Assembly (NCBI GenBank): GCA_001600095.1
Contig: BCIX01000002.1
Span: 2,232,001 to 2,296,000, forward strand
Direction: 5' to 3'
DNA: 64,000 bases
Source of the DNA: Bullera alba
Lineage: Eukaryota > Basidiomycota > Tremellomycetes > Tremellales > Bulleraceae
A model generated the notes under the pieces. The model had not been told where the DNA came from and searched no databases. It saw nothing but the letters and a program-made list of their open reading frames with translations. The first letter of the stretch is position 1. Every line of letters starts with the position of its first letter. Position numbers and translations under genes: made by a program. This document shows, piece after piece, positions 33,793 to 45,100 of the stretch.

Positions 33793-35877
33793 ATGCTCGT
33801 CCTTGCTGAAACCGCCATCGGTTTCGTCGTCTTCAAGCTCACCAGTGATGCTAAGATCGACAGCAAAGACCTGTGGAAGGAGTTTGAGACGCCAGAGAGC
33901 GCAAACAAAACGTGTGTCGAGACTTCGAGAAAAGATTATGATTTAGAATGCTAAACATGCGCTTCCCATTTCTAGGCTGAAAGTCCAGGCTATCCAGCGA
34001 TTCACATCGACCGCTTCGGCTGTAGAGGACCTCGCAGCTATCCAGGATGGAAGATTGACCGACTCGCTTTCCAAGTTCTTGGTGGACGCCGTTGGTGGCG
34101 CTGGAGAGACTGGCGAGAAGAAGAAGAAGAGCAAGAAGTTGGAAGAGATGCTCGTGGTCTCGGAGCCAAAGCTTGGTATGTGACAACATCTAGATCGTCT
34201 ACGTGACACTGTCTCACATTACATAGCATCAACGATCAACAAATCCCTCTCTATTCCAGTCCTTTCAGACTCGACCACGCAGGACCTCTATCGAGGTATC
34301 AGACAGCAATTAGCGTCGCTATTGGGAGGAGTTGACCCCAAGGATCTGAACACCATGTCTCTCGGTCTCGGTCACTCGATGTCGAGGTTCAAGTTGAAGT
34401 TCTCTACCGACAAGGTGGACACGATGGTCATTCAGGCTATTGCTCTGCTTGACGACCTGGACAAGGAGATCAACATCTACTCGATGAGAGTGAAGGTGAG
34501 TTGTCGGTATCACTCTTGCAGAGTTCATCCTAACAGTAATTAGGAATGGTACGGTTGGCACTTCCCCGAAATGGGTAAAATCATCGTCGACAATCTTGCA
34601 TACGCCAAGGTTGTGAAGGCCATGGGTGAGTTCATTGCCTTCCTGCACTTGGCAATTCAGCTGATTTCCTGGTTCAGGTTTCCGAACAAACGCCTCTTCG
34701 ACGTCTTTCGAGATGATCCTGCCCGAGGACCTCGAGGCCACGCTAAAAGCCGCTGCCGAGCTATCCATGGGTACCGAGATTGCCGAGAGCGACATGACCC
34801 ACATCCACTCGCTCTGTGACCAGGTCATCTCCATCACCGAGTACCGAACTCAGCTATCCGATTACCTCAGGAACCGAATGCAGGCCATCGCTCCCAATCT
34901 CACATCCTTGGTCGGCGAGTTGGTAGGAGCAAGACTTATCAGCCACGCTGGTTCGTTGATGAACTTGGCCAAACACCCCGCGTCCACTGTCCAGATTCTT
35001 GGTGCCGAAAAGGCCTTGTTCCGAGCTCTCAAGACCAAACACGACACACCCAAATACGGTTTGATCTACCATGTGAGTCGCGCGTGGTATCGAGTCAATC
35101 TAGGCAGTCGCTGACGTATTCAGGCTTCCTTGATCGGACAAGCTCCTCAGAAATTGAAGGGAAAAATGGCTCGAATGGTTGCCACCAAGGCTGCCTTGTC
35201 TATCCGTGTGGACGCTCTCTCTGACGCCGATTCCAAGTCTGACGCCGCTGCCGCCGAAATCGGTATCTCCAACCGAGTCAAGCTGGAGTCTCGTCTCCGA
35301 GCATTGGAGCACCAGGCTGGTATCCAGTCGACGAGACGGACTGTTACTGGCCAGAACGGCCGACAGCAACCCAAGTTCGATCTTTCTGCTGGAGGTGCCG
35401 GGTCGTATAACAACGCCTCGGATGCCGTCAAGCTGGAGAGCGTGCAGGGTATGCTGCCCACGCAGCCTGAGTCGGCGGTGAAGAAGGCGGTTGAGGCCGT
35501 CATCGAGGTGAAGGAGGAAAAGAAGGCCGAGAAGGAGGGCAAGGAGAAGAAGGACAAGAAGAAGAAGAGGCAGAGTGAGGCCGCCGAGGGCATGGACGTT
35601 GATGGCGAGGGTGCCGGTGACGAGAGCATGGTTGTCGGCGAGACGAAGGAGGAGAGGAAAGCCAGGAAGGAGGCCAAGAAGGCTGTGAGTAGAGCTGGAG
35701 GTGAACAATCGAACAAATACTGAATTTCTTTAATAGGCTAAAGCTGCCAAGAAGGCTGATGGTGACGACTCTGACAAGAAGTCGAAGAAGAGGAGAGCAT
35801 CCGAGGCCAATGGGGACGTCGCGGTCGAGGACGGTGAGAAAAAGAAGAAGAAGAAGAAGAGAGAGTCAGAGGCATGA
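33793..35877 (+). CDS. NOP58: Nucleolar protein NOP58, box C/D snoRNP core
   Basis: A core protein of box C/D snoRNPs, needed for rRNA 2'-O-methylation and pre-rRNA processing in the nucleolus. It starts [16 protein letters not shown]. The N-terminal domain is followed by the coiled coil and the Nop domain: [70 protein letters not shown] and the [13 protein letters not shown] stretch. The C-terminal tail is a series of KKE/KKD-type repeats ([10 protein letters not shown] at the end), as is usual for Nop58 and not Nop56. About 560 residues, seven or so introns, none long enough to suggest a hosted snoRNA. Confidence 0.96.
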
Positions 35878-36251
35878 GGCCATAGAGAGTGTTGTCCGAG
35901 GGCGTACAGGCGTGCGAGAGTTCCTTCTCATCTTGTTCATTCTTTCTGCTATTCACATGTATACCAGCATCAGGATCACTGGGACTGTGAGGAGGACACC
36001 GGGGTGGGACCGTGGGAGTCGTGTGGGATGCGGATGTTTGGATCGCGAATTGAACGCGTTTCAGAATGGGGATTGGGAAAGGAACACACAACCTTGACTC
36101 GGGCACCGTAGCATTCGAACGATCAGTGCGTTGTCTAGACATAGTCTAGCCTCACGATGCTCGACCATGTCTCCTCGATCTCGTCAGTGTACTCTGCGTC
36201 ACAAAAAACTCTAGAATACCCATAGGTTGACCGAACCTCCATTGAGCCTCC
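35878..36251. other. Intergenic NOP58 to ATG22
   Basis: 374 nt, tandem orientation. It should hold the NOP58 terminator and the ATG22 promoter. Nothing distinctive seen. Confidence 0.5.
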
Positions 36252-38362
36252 ATGACGATCAGCCAAATGTCGACCCTCAAGGCAGAGTACTCTACCGACA
36301 ACCCGGTCAATCGAGTCCGAGCGTGGTACGCCTATGCCTTTGCAGCTGAGGTCTTCGCTGCGTGCGCTATGGTGAGTTCAAGCTCCTGCATGTCTGTGAT
36401 ACCTATGCCCAGCTCATTGCGTCTCAGGCGATCTTCCTCCCCATCACTCTTGAACGTGAGTTGTCTGCTCTGCCTGTTCAAACCACTGGCATCAGGGCTC
36501 GCACAGGTGTTGACGATTCTCAGAGATGGCTAGAGAGATCGGGTACATCTCGCCAGACCTTGTGCTACCATGCAGCGGTGTCTCGGGCGACGAACCAGGG
36601 CAAGCCGTTTGCAAGGCCAAGATACTGGGTTCATGGGTAGACACTGCGTCTTTCAGGTAAGACCTTGCGCAGCACAAGTGAGCCACGATCCAAGGGCTGA
36701 TCACATTGGACAGTATGTATGTCAAGTCGATCGCTGTAGCTACGCAGGCTTTATTCATCATCACCGTAGGACCATTGGCGGATTCAGGTATGTCCCGACG
36801 ACATCATGCTGCTGCTGCTACCGCTGACCAGGATCGCCTAAAGCTTTCTGGCGTAAACGGCTTCTGCTCGCCTTTGCCTATATGGGATCAGTGTCATCTA
36901 TGGCTCTGCTATTCTTTCCATCGTCGCCACATGGCTGGGTCCCAGTCCTTACCGCTGGTCTGACCATAATCGGCAATGTGGGTTATGCGACCAGTATCGT
37001 CTGTGCGAATGCCTTTCTCCCAGGTCTGGCTCGCGAAGATCCGGCTGTACTCAAAGGGGTACCAGGCTTTACTCGACAGGGTGAACGAGGTGGAGATGAG
37101 GATGAGGAAGAAGGACGAGCCTTACTGTCAAACTTGGCGGAATCAGTGCTTTCATCGGAACGATTAGTGGTTGACGACAGAGAGAGACTGGGCCATCTGA
37201 CGAACAACGGCGCCAACAGCAAGACTATTCTCTCACTAGCCATGTCCAGGATCTCCGCTACGGGTACTGCAATCGGATTCGGCTCCGGTGTCACGGTGCT
37301 GGGACTGCTGTTGATACCTGTGGTTATTGGAGAAGGATCGACGACGTCACTCTGCCTAGCTATCGGTCTCTCCGGTCTCTGGTGGAGCGTGTTTACCGTT
37401 CCGGCTTGGTTCGGTTTACCCAGTGGTAGTCGACACCTTGAGAAAGCCGGCGCTACTCCTGGCCTCTTCGGATCCCTCGGTACAGGATGGTCGCGAGTGG
37501 GGGGGATGATCCATCCTCAGGAGATACGGAAACTGCCCAATCTGTTCACCTTTCTCCTCGCCTGGATATTTTTATCGGATGGTAAGTCCATCCTACGCTC
37601 TGTCATACTCGGATCTGACTCTGATCAGGCTTCCACACTACGACATATACTGCAATCTTGTACGCCTCGTCTTCCCTGCACATGCCGCCTTTCAAGGTCA
37701 TCTTCATTGGCATCCTGGTCCAGCTCGCAGCAGTGTTCTCGTCCATCCTCGCGCCGCGGTATCAGAAACACCTTGGGTGGACCAATCTGAAAGTGCTACT
37801 ACACATCGTCTTGCTAGCAGAGGTCATCCCGTTCTATGCGTGTCTTGGTCTCATCTTGCCGTTCGGCGGCTTGAGGACCGAGTGGGAGATGTACATTGCA
37901 GCTACATTCTTCGGGATGGTGAGTGCACAATAGCATCCGCAGGTCCTTTGACGGAGTACGGTGCTAATTACTTTGAGTCCAGCTATATGGACCGTTCAAC
38001 AGCTATTCGCGAGCCGTATACGCCGAGCTTATACCTCATGTAAGCTCGCCCACAATCCTGCGCCCATCTCGTCAGGAATGCTCGATCGCGCTAATACATC
38101 GTGGTAGGGACACGAATCCTCCTTCTTCTCGCTTTTCGCCTTGACGGACAAATCAGCAAGTCTCTTTGGTCCTCTTGGCGTTGGCCTCATTGCGGACAGT
38201 ACGGGGAACATCCGCCTGGGCTTCCTCTTCCTTCTGATCATGCTGCTACTGCCCATCCCGGTCCTGTTGTGCGTCGACGTGAGCAAGGGTGCGAGTGAGG
38301 GCACCACCTGGGCCATGGAGCGACGCTTGATCGAGGACCAGCGGAGAACAGGGGAGGCATGA
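36252..38362 (+). CDS. ATG22: Vacuolar amino-acid efflux transporter Atg22
   Basis: A multi-pass major-facilitator-like permease that exports amino acids from the vacuole after autophagic degradation. It starts MTISQMSTLKAEYS and has the family N-terminus VRAWYAYAFAAEVFAACAM, then AIFLPITLEQLARE. Later blocks are YVKSIAVATQALFIITVGP, MALLFFPSSPHGW, IVCANAFLPGLAREDP, LRKLPNLFTFLLAW-like sequence, KVIFIGILVQLAAVFSS, LYGPFNSYSRAVYAELIP and FFSLFALTDKSASLFGPLG. At least ten hydrophobic segments are visible. A long hydrophilic loop holds an acidic run (GGDEDEEEGRALL). About 550-600 residues with about eight introns. Confidence 0.93.
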
Positions 38363-38992
38363 GGTGAAAGCGCATTGTCTTTGGTGAGCATATGCGATGC
38401 ACATGCTGTATCCATCCGAGATATGTGTGAGCTCCGAACTAGATTTCCCTGTGAATCCAGAGAGGGGGATCGAGGTATCACCCACTGGGCTTCGACCATT
38501 CCCTCACTCTGCAGACTGAAGTCTCAAGGAGGAAGGAAGTCTTGAAGCTTGACGACCCATGGCCTGATACGCTCTAGCTGGCTGACGTGATTGACGGTAA
38601 TGCTGACTAGATAATCGACTGGTCTCATTTCGGCGGAGGATGGTCACCCTAGGCGACTTCATGCGTGGGTGACACATCACCCCTTCAAAAGTGAAACTCG
38701 GCGTCATTGTGTGTTGCCAGCATCTTTCCCACCTTCACGACAAATTACTGGCTTTTTATACACATCTCGCGCCACTCTTCCTCGATCCTTTTAACAGTCA
38801 CCCCCGCCACAGTCGTCAACTCCTTTCGTCCCATAGTGCAGAAGACTGCCCATCCTTTGACCCGTCGCGCCAGTCATACCTGCCTGGCAGTATATATGCC
38901 ACAGTTGCCACCTTTTTCTCTCGTCAACCACCTCTCACCCCCTCACTACCACGGACATTCCAATTTCATCAAACGCAACCCGAGCGCCGAAG
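38363..38992. promoter_or_regulatory. PP2C-like gene promoter and ATG22 3' region
   Basis: 630 nt between tandem genes. An AT-rich CTTTTTATACAC stretch near 38752 is a candidate core promoter element. The following 200 nt are pyrimidine-rich, as expected for a leader. Confidence 0.45.
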
Positions 38993-40749
38993 ATGGGCGC
39001 ATTCAACGGACTTTCTGGGGGTCTCCCACGCCGACCTGCGGCGAGTGTCGCTGGGTCGTCCAAGAAGTCCAGGAAATCCAAGACAGACAGCAAAAGACCC
39101 GCCTCTTCCCAGCACACCGAGGAAGCAGAGGCGAAGCGACGAGAGCGACGCGCGCGACTCCTCGAGCAAGAGGGCTCCAATCATGGTCTCGACCACGAGA
39201 CCCTCGATTACCTGAAGACTCTCAAGAGCATGTTCAACCCCAAAGTTACCATTGAGGAGGTCGACGCCCGTATTGAGGCTGGTCGAGATGCCTACACCGA
39301 TGCCATGGGTACGGTCTTCCGCAAGGCCTCGCTCGGAGCAAACGAATTGTGCGAAGACAACACGGCAGTGATGCGATCGAGGAAATTTGACGGGATCACC
39401 TACTCTGCCATACTGGACGGTCATGGTGATCGTGAGGCATCAGACGTTGCGGCGACTGAGCTCCTCGGCCACCTTGACAACAAGCTCCACGCAGCGGCAC
39501 AAACATACAAGGCAGAGACTGGCAAGCTTTTTTTGGATGATCAGGAAGCAATCAAGACCTTCCTCGCAGACACGTGAGCAGAGCTCCATGTGTTTGCGGT
39601 AGTCTGCTGACGATCATGTTAGCATTGAGGGCTATGACAAGGAAATGCAGTCCACGGGCCTTCGCGGAGGAGCGTGCTTGTCTCTTCTCATGGTCGACAA
39701 GGGGAGAAGGATGTTGTACGACGCGGGTCTCGGAGACACAGCCACAATTCACTTTTGGTCGAACAACAAGACCGGAGCCTGGAAATCTAAGCGGCCAGTC
39801 AAAGCGCATACCTTTGACAACGAGGACGAGATTGCCAGGTGCGTTCTGTGGGTTGACCATAGAAGAAGCTGACAGTCGGGTGCAGAATGGCAGCAGAATC
39901 CGGAGACGAGGCGTTTCCTTGGGTGGGCTCTATTCGCAGAACCAACAGCACGCTTGCTATGACCCGAGGCTTTGCCGATTACGACGCCAAGGATGAGGAG
40001 AGACACAAAGAAAACCGACTCGGCTACCATGTCATGAGTGGGCGACCGGATGTGGCAGCGACCCCAATGGACGATGCGGGCTGGACAATGAGGGGAACGG
40101 TTCAATGCTGTGATGGAGGTACGTCATCCACTGCATGACCTCGCGTGGGCACGTTTCTATACTGACTCTTGGCAGTGACCGACAACTTGTCCGATGGCCA
40201 GATCATGCGGCGATTCCGCGCATCCATGGCGACAGATGCAAGTAGCGCGGCAGTCGACCTACTCAAGGGTGCATTCGGAGAGGACGGTGCACAGCAGATG
40301 AAGATGCTGACATGGGCTCCCGGCTTTGCCCGAAGAGTTCGTGACGACGTGACCGCCTTGTGGGTGCATGCCAAGTTGTATTGAGGTCTCGCTTACTAAT
40401 TCTCTGCAGGACATTGACTTACGACAACGACCTCAGCACAGTAGCCGACCCGAGCCTCACCTTCTTGGAGCCTGGTGTGGCTGAAACGTCTGTCGCGCTT
40501 CACCAGCTACCTGCAGACGAGTGGGTCGACTTCGCCAAGCAGAAATCCGAAGAACGCAGCAAGGCCAGCAAGGCCAGTGCCGACTTGCAGTCCCAGCTCA
40601 GACCTGGATTGGAGAGCTACCTGGCCAGCCAGTCCGAGGCACATGACTCGACGACGGCTACACCACTCACCGGATGTGCCGCGGAATTTTCCCAGCTTTC
40701 AGGGCAGTTCAGCGGGCCAGCCAGCTTGGTTCTCACTCAGACGGCTTAG
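38993..40749 (+). CDS. PP2C-like (PPM) protein phosphatase
   Basis: A metal-dependent Ser/Thr phosphatase fold. The N-terminal 90 residues are basic and low complexity, with an ELK-rich helix (EEAEAKRRERRARLLEQE). Catalytic-type motifs in order are NELCEDNTAVM (metal-side Glu-Asp), YSAILDGHGDREASD in place of the usual DGHGG, GGACLSLLMVDKGRRMLYDA, NSTLAMTRGFADYDAK, CDGVTDNLSDGQ and RRVRDDVTALT. The metal-ligand aspartates look present. The deviations mark a divergent subgroup. The C-terminus is Ser/Thr-rich and ends SLVLTQTA. About 500 residues over about six exons. Confidence 0.85.
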
Positions 40750-42158
40750 CACGAGCATTTGATTTAGCGCGAGTGTTCGAAAGGTTCAGACCACCCCGAG
40801 TCTTGGAGCAGAGAGTGCAGCGTTGGGGAAGGTATGCATTGAATGAGGTGGCCGTTCCTGGTGTGGTAATAAGGCGACTTGTTTAGTATACCTGTATGTC
40901 ACAGCTCTTGTGAGGTATGCGTCCGGACCCGACAACTTGCTGATGGTAAGTGACCGTAAGTCTCTGGACTTGGCTTCGCAATTCGCGAGCTGTGTCAGAA
41001 GTCGCTCACGACTGCAGCCATCTTCTTCCTGTCTGTCAATGCAGGCAGCATGTCCATGTCTCAGTCGTGCTACAGCTTGGGTCTGCTATCCTTCATGGGG
41101 TCGAGCTGAGACGAAGCTGTTGGCACCCTATAGACTCAGCAGTGGTATAGCCAGAAGGCCCAGAACCGACAATTCGGAATCGGCCAATCCGCAAGGCCGG
41201 CTCAAGGCTGCGCCCAACTGGACAACCACGGCCCGGGGCCGCTCGCTCAGCGCCTCAGCGCGGGGCTCGAGCTCCTCTCCTCGGCCTCCACTCGACTGAT
41301 CTACGTTGGATCTACGGCGCAAAGCAGCTGCAGCCTGCATGGTCCGTTGTGGTCCGCACTTCACTGTACTCTACGCAACTGCCATGGTCCTACTTGTGCC
41401 CATCCAGCGCAAGCAGGCACTCCGCAAGCGTCCGACATGGACCGCGAGCGACCTCGCCGCCATGCACCACGAGGCGAAGCTCACCGTAAGGACCGTGCGC
41501 GACATTCGAGGAGCACGCCGTGACGACGTGTTGAAAGGGCGCATTCTACACGTCGATGTGTAGATCAGACAGACTTTAGGAATGGTGCGTACCTGACGAG
41601 TCAACACCATTTCTAGGTCTTCGACCTCTGATCCAGTCTGCTATACTCTACTCATCGGATCTCGAATTCATCGTATTCTGAGCCATTTGACCGCACTCTC
41701 TAGCCGATAGGACATCGACTCGACATGCCGACCAAGGTGATGCAGGCAACCCAGCACTTTTCTGGGGCTGCTGGTAAACCGCTACACAAGACAAGTGAGA
41801 AGGTTGAGCTGAAGGATCTACGTGAGTGTATCGTCTTTTCCCTCACAGACACTATTCCAGCTGCCTCCTTCCTCGACTACTCCCCCCGACCATCACCGGC
41901 ATCCTCTCGCGATTGGTGCAGAACACAATATGAGGATGTCTGGCCCACGGTTGGAAATGTGGTCACCACCCCCCTTTCCCATGTGGGAACTCGGTGAAGG
42001 ACTCAACCTCCCAATGTCCTTTATCCAAAGGCGCTCGACGGAACAGTCGAACGCTGTCGAACGACATCAACAATACCACTAGAACTTTTCTCCTCAGCAG
42101 CCATGTCCTCTTCCCCTGTTCCTCACAGTGTTCTTGCTTCTAGCCATGAGTGCCTAGA
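40750..42158. other. Long gap upstream of the large disordered-protein gene
   Basis: 1.4 kb with no supported gene. An ORF from 41725 (MPTKVMQATQHFSGAAG) ends in a plausible GTGAGT donor at about 41821. No acceptor downstream keeps the frame of the next gene, so it may be a leader exon, an upstream ORF or unrelated. Another upstream ATG at 42101 opens a 21-codon ORF. The stretch at about 41339-41563 is open from an ATG but unrecognised. Confidence 0.4.
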
Positions 42159-45100
42159 ATGTCGCTGACTCTCACTCGACCCTTCACTATTTCCACATAC
42201 GACCCGCCGTCCACTCCAATTGGCCTAGCAGCTCAGTATACCGGTACAAGTAGAGGAAACGAGCAACGGATTGGGGCTCACCCAGCAAATAGACAAGGAG
42301 GGACACCGCCGCGACAAGACTCGGATTCCACTACAGGACCGCCCGGACCCTTCGCAACAGAGCTCAAAGGTCAAGAGACCCCATCGTAAGTGTGGAAAGT
42401 ACGTTGGAAGTCAATATCATTATTGACATTATATCTTCGCAGGGCCAAAGCCAAGAGTGAGTGCTGAAAGGTCGCCACAATGTATACTCTACTGACAAAC
42501 CGTAGTCCTGCCTTGGGTACAAGGCGTCACCGCACCGGAAACAGATCCGGAAGGCATGGTCGGTCCTTATCCTTATGATTCTCGTGAGTTGCCCATTGTA
42601 CTACTTGAGGACGAGCGCTAACTGACGCCTCTCAGCACCTTCTCGTCTCCCTACCTTGATCTCAAGCGGTGCTCCAACTCCTCAGCGCAACGTCCACCCT
42701 TTCGCTTACACCGGCAAGAATACCGTCCCATTCTCAGCCTTGGCCGACCATGTCGAGCCGTCCGGAGATCGCCAATCTCGTCGAGTACCCGACAGTGACA
42801 TTCAGAGCAGAGGTGTAGTTCCTCCTGGCCGAGACATTGATCAGCAAAGAGATCCGAGCCGGAAGGCGGCAAAAGGTGGTCTAGGTGGACATTCACCGCA
42901 GACGGAGGAGAGTCAAGGAATGGGCTCTTTCGGTGTGGATAGAAGAGCACTGCAGAACCCAATGGCGTCGTCAGAGGTGAGGTTCTCTCGGATCGAAGTA
43001 TCAGTCAAGCTGATCATCGGACCACAGGCACTTCCCCTCACAGCACCGAAAGCGACGTCGAAAGCTGCCTCCAAGACATCGCGAAAACCTGCGCCAGCCT
43101 ACCCCGCTCCAAACTCGCACAAGGCCCCCTCAAGGGGTGGTTCCGCTAAGCCTCAACCGGTTTCCGATGATGATGAGTATGAGAAATCGTACAAGCCACA
43201 TTTACACCATCCCCATCACGAGTTCCCCTTCTCCAAGGAAGAAGCTGCGGAGAAGCAAGCCGAGGCCATGGCCCATATCCAGACTTTGGCACAGCTCACC
43301 AATCGACAAGCAGACTACGCGGGTGGTGAGCCCACTCCCACTGGGCGAGAATCAGGCATGAGAGGTCCCCATCGCATGACCTACGAAACGGTCACCAGCG
43401 TCCCGTCCTTTGGACACCTCTATCATCGGGATGGTATGCCCATATCACGACACCTATCGATGCAGCCCGACCCAGCATTCATTCCGGGACATGGACCCAT
43501 TGTTACAGGACAAGGAAACGTCTCCAGAGAACTAGCAGGATTGTCCGCTAGTGACTTCTTCCGCCTGCCGTTCGGACCCATGGTTCAACTCCACCGCCCC
43601 TTTCCCTCTCCTCAGTCTCCAGACGACCTACCGCTGGGAATGGGTATAGGTGGTATTTTGGCAGAAGCTCTGCGTTCGGATCACCCAGAGGACCGATTCC
43701 ATGTGGCGGAGAGCCCGGATAGCGTACAAAGGAGGGACGCAAGGAGTGCGTTTGTAGAGTCGGTCGAGGATGTGAGTTGCAGAATATCCCATAGGGTCAA
43801 GACCGTCACATGTACTGACGGAATTGTCTAGGAAGAAGCCCCAGACGCAGCGCCTTCTAGATCAATGGCACAATCAAGAGCTGGTCGTTCGACACATACC
43901 CACGTAGATCGCTCCGCAGCGGCGTCGCGAGCAGACGCTAGGACTGCCCGGACCGCGGCTTCTCCAGACTTGCCGTATACTCCAGAGCGACAGGGACGCC
44001 AGTCTGCCCGGAACGCTTTCGAACCGGCTCCCTCGAACACACCGTCTTTGGTACATACGTCAGGAGGTACCAATGCCCGAAGACAGCAGCCAGATGCCAA
44101 TCGTCCACCTGCGCCGGGCTCAGCCCTATTCGGCCAATCGGGTGCGCAACCGAATCACCTTCGACCGTCTGTACAGCTTGGTACCGCCGTCGACTCCAGA
44201 CTGGCTTCTCAGACATCCAATATGCCGACTCAAGGAACGATGACACCCCGGCCAATTGACGACCTAGTCGCCGCAGTCGATGAAAAGCGAGCCGGATCCC
44301 CTAGCGACTTCTCCACCTCGCTCACCACAGCGAGCAATATACAGCAGATTGTGGCCAACAGTGCACATCACGACGAGGTTCTGTGTCAACTCCTGGACGC
44401 GGCGAGATTGAACTTGATTGGCGCAGAAGCGAAAAAGGCTCTCAACCGGGCTGCGAAAGCTAGAGTCATCGAGCTGAGGGATATGAGAGCTAGAGGAGAG
44501 GTGGGTACGAGGACAAGGAAGTCGACTGACAGTTCACAGCTCCCAGAGAACGCCCACATCAGTCTATCTCGCCATAGTCACAAGAAGAAGAGGGAAAGAG
44601 GGAGAACAGGGGAGAGACATCGCAGAAGACCGAGCGATTCACCGGACTCAGCACCCGATGAGACAAGCGTGAGTAGATTAACCAAACGACAGTCATCAAC
44701 GACGAGAGCTTACCCCTTTCTAGCCTAGCACACCGCCTCAGTGGGCGCAAGAGGTGATTACTGACTAACTTCCCATCAGTAGGACTGACTGACACGCGCA
44801 TCAGATCATGAAGCGGCTGGCCTCCTTCGACGCAAGGTTCGCTAACATGGAACAGCAGAAGCAAGATGGTCACACGAGTCACCCTCACCATCACGACAGG
44901 ATGGCAACGGATCAAACGGCACAGACTATGGCGCAAACCATGGACTCGGCTTTGATCGACGATCTACTCTTCGGAGATCAATTTGTCGCCCAGTTGGGCT
45001 TCCCACCTGGTGGTATACCTGGTTTCCCACCATTCGGTTTTGGTCCATTCGGGAATCAGCGCGACTCTGTCGACTCGCAAGAAGGTGGTTTCATCCGTAC

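Noticed and set aside
35100..35716. Two long minus-strand ORFs (189 and 202 codons) opposite NOP58
   Set aside because: They mirror the codon-biased, lysine-rich NOP58 exon and carry low-complexity Leu/Ser/Phe runs; no family signal.
41339..41563. ATG-led 74-codon ORF in the gap after the PP2C-like gene
   Set aside because: Basic composition, no motif, and an equally open antisense frame; not enough to call a gene.
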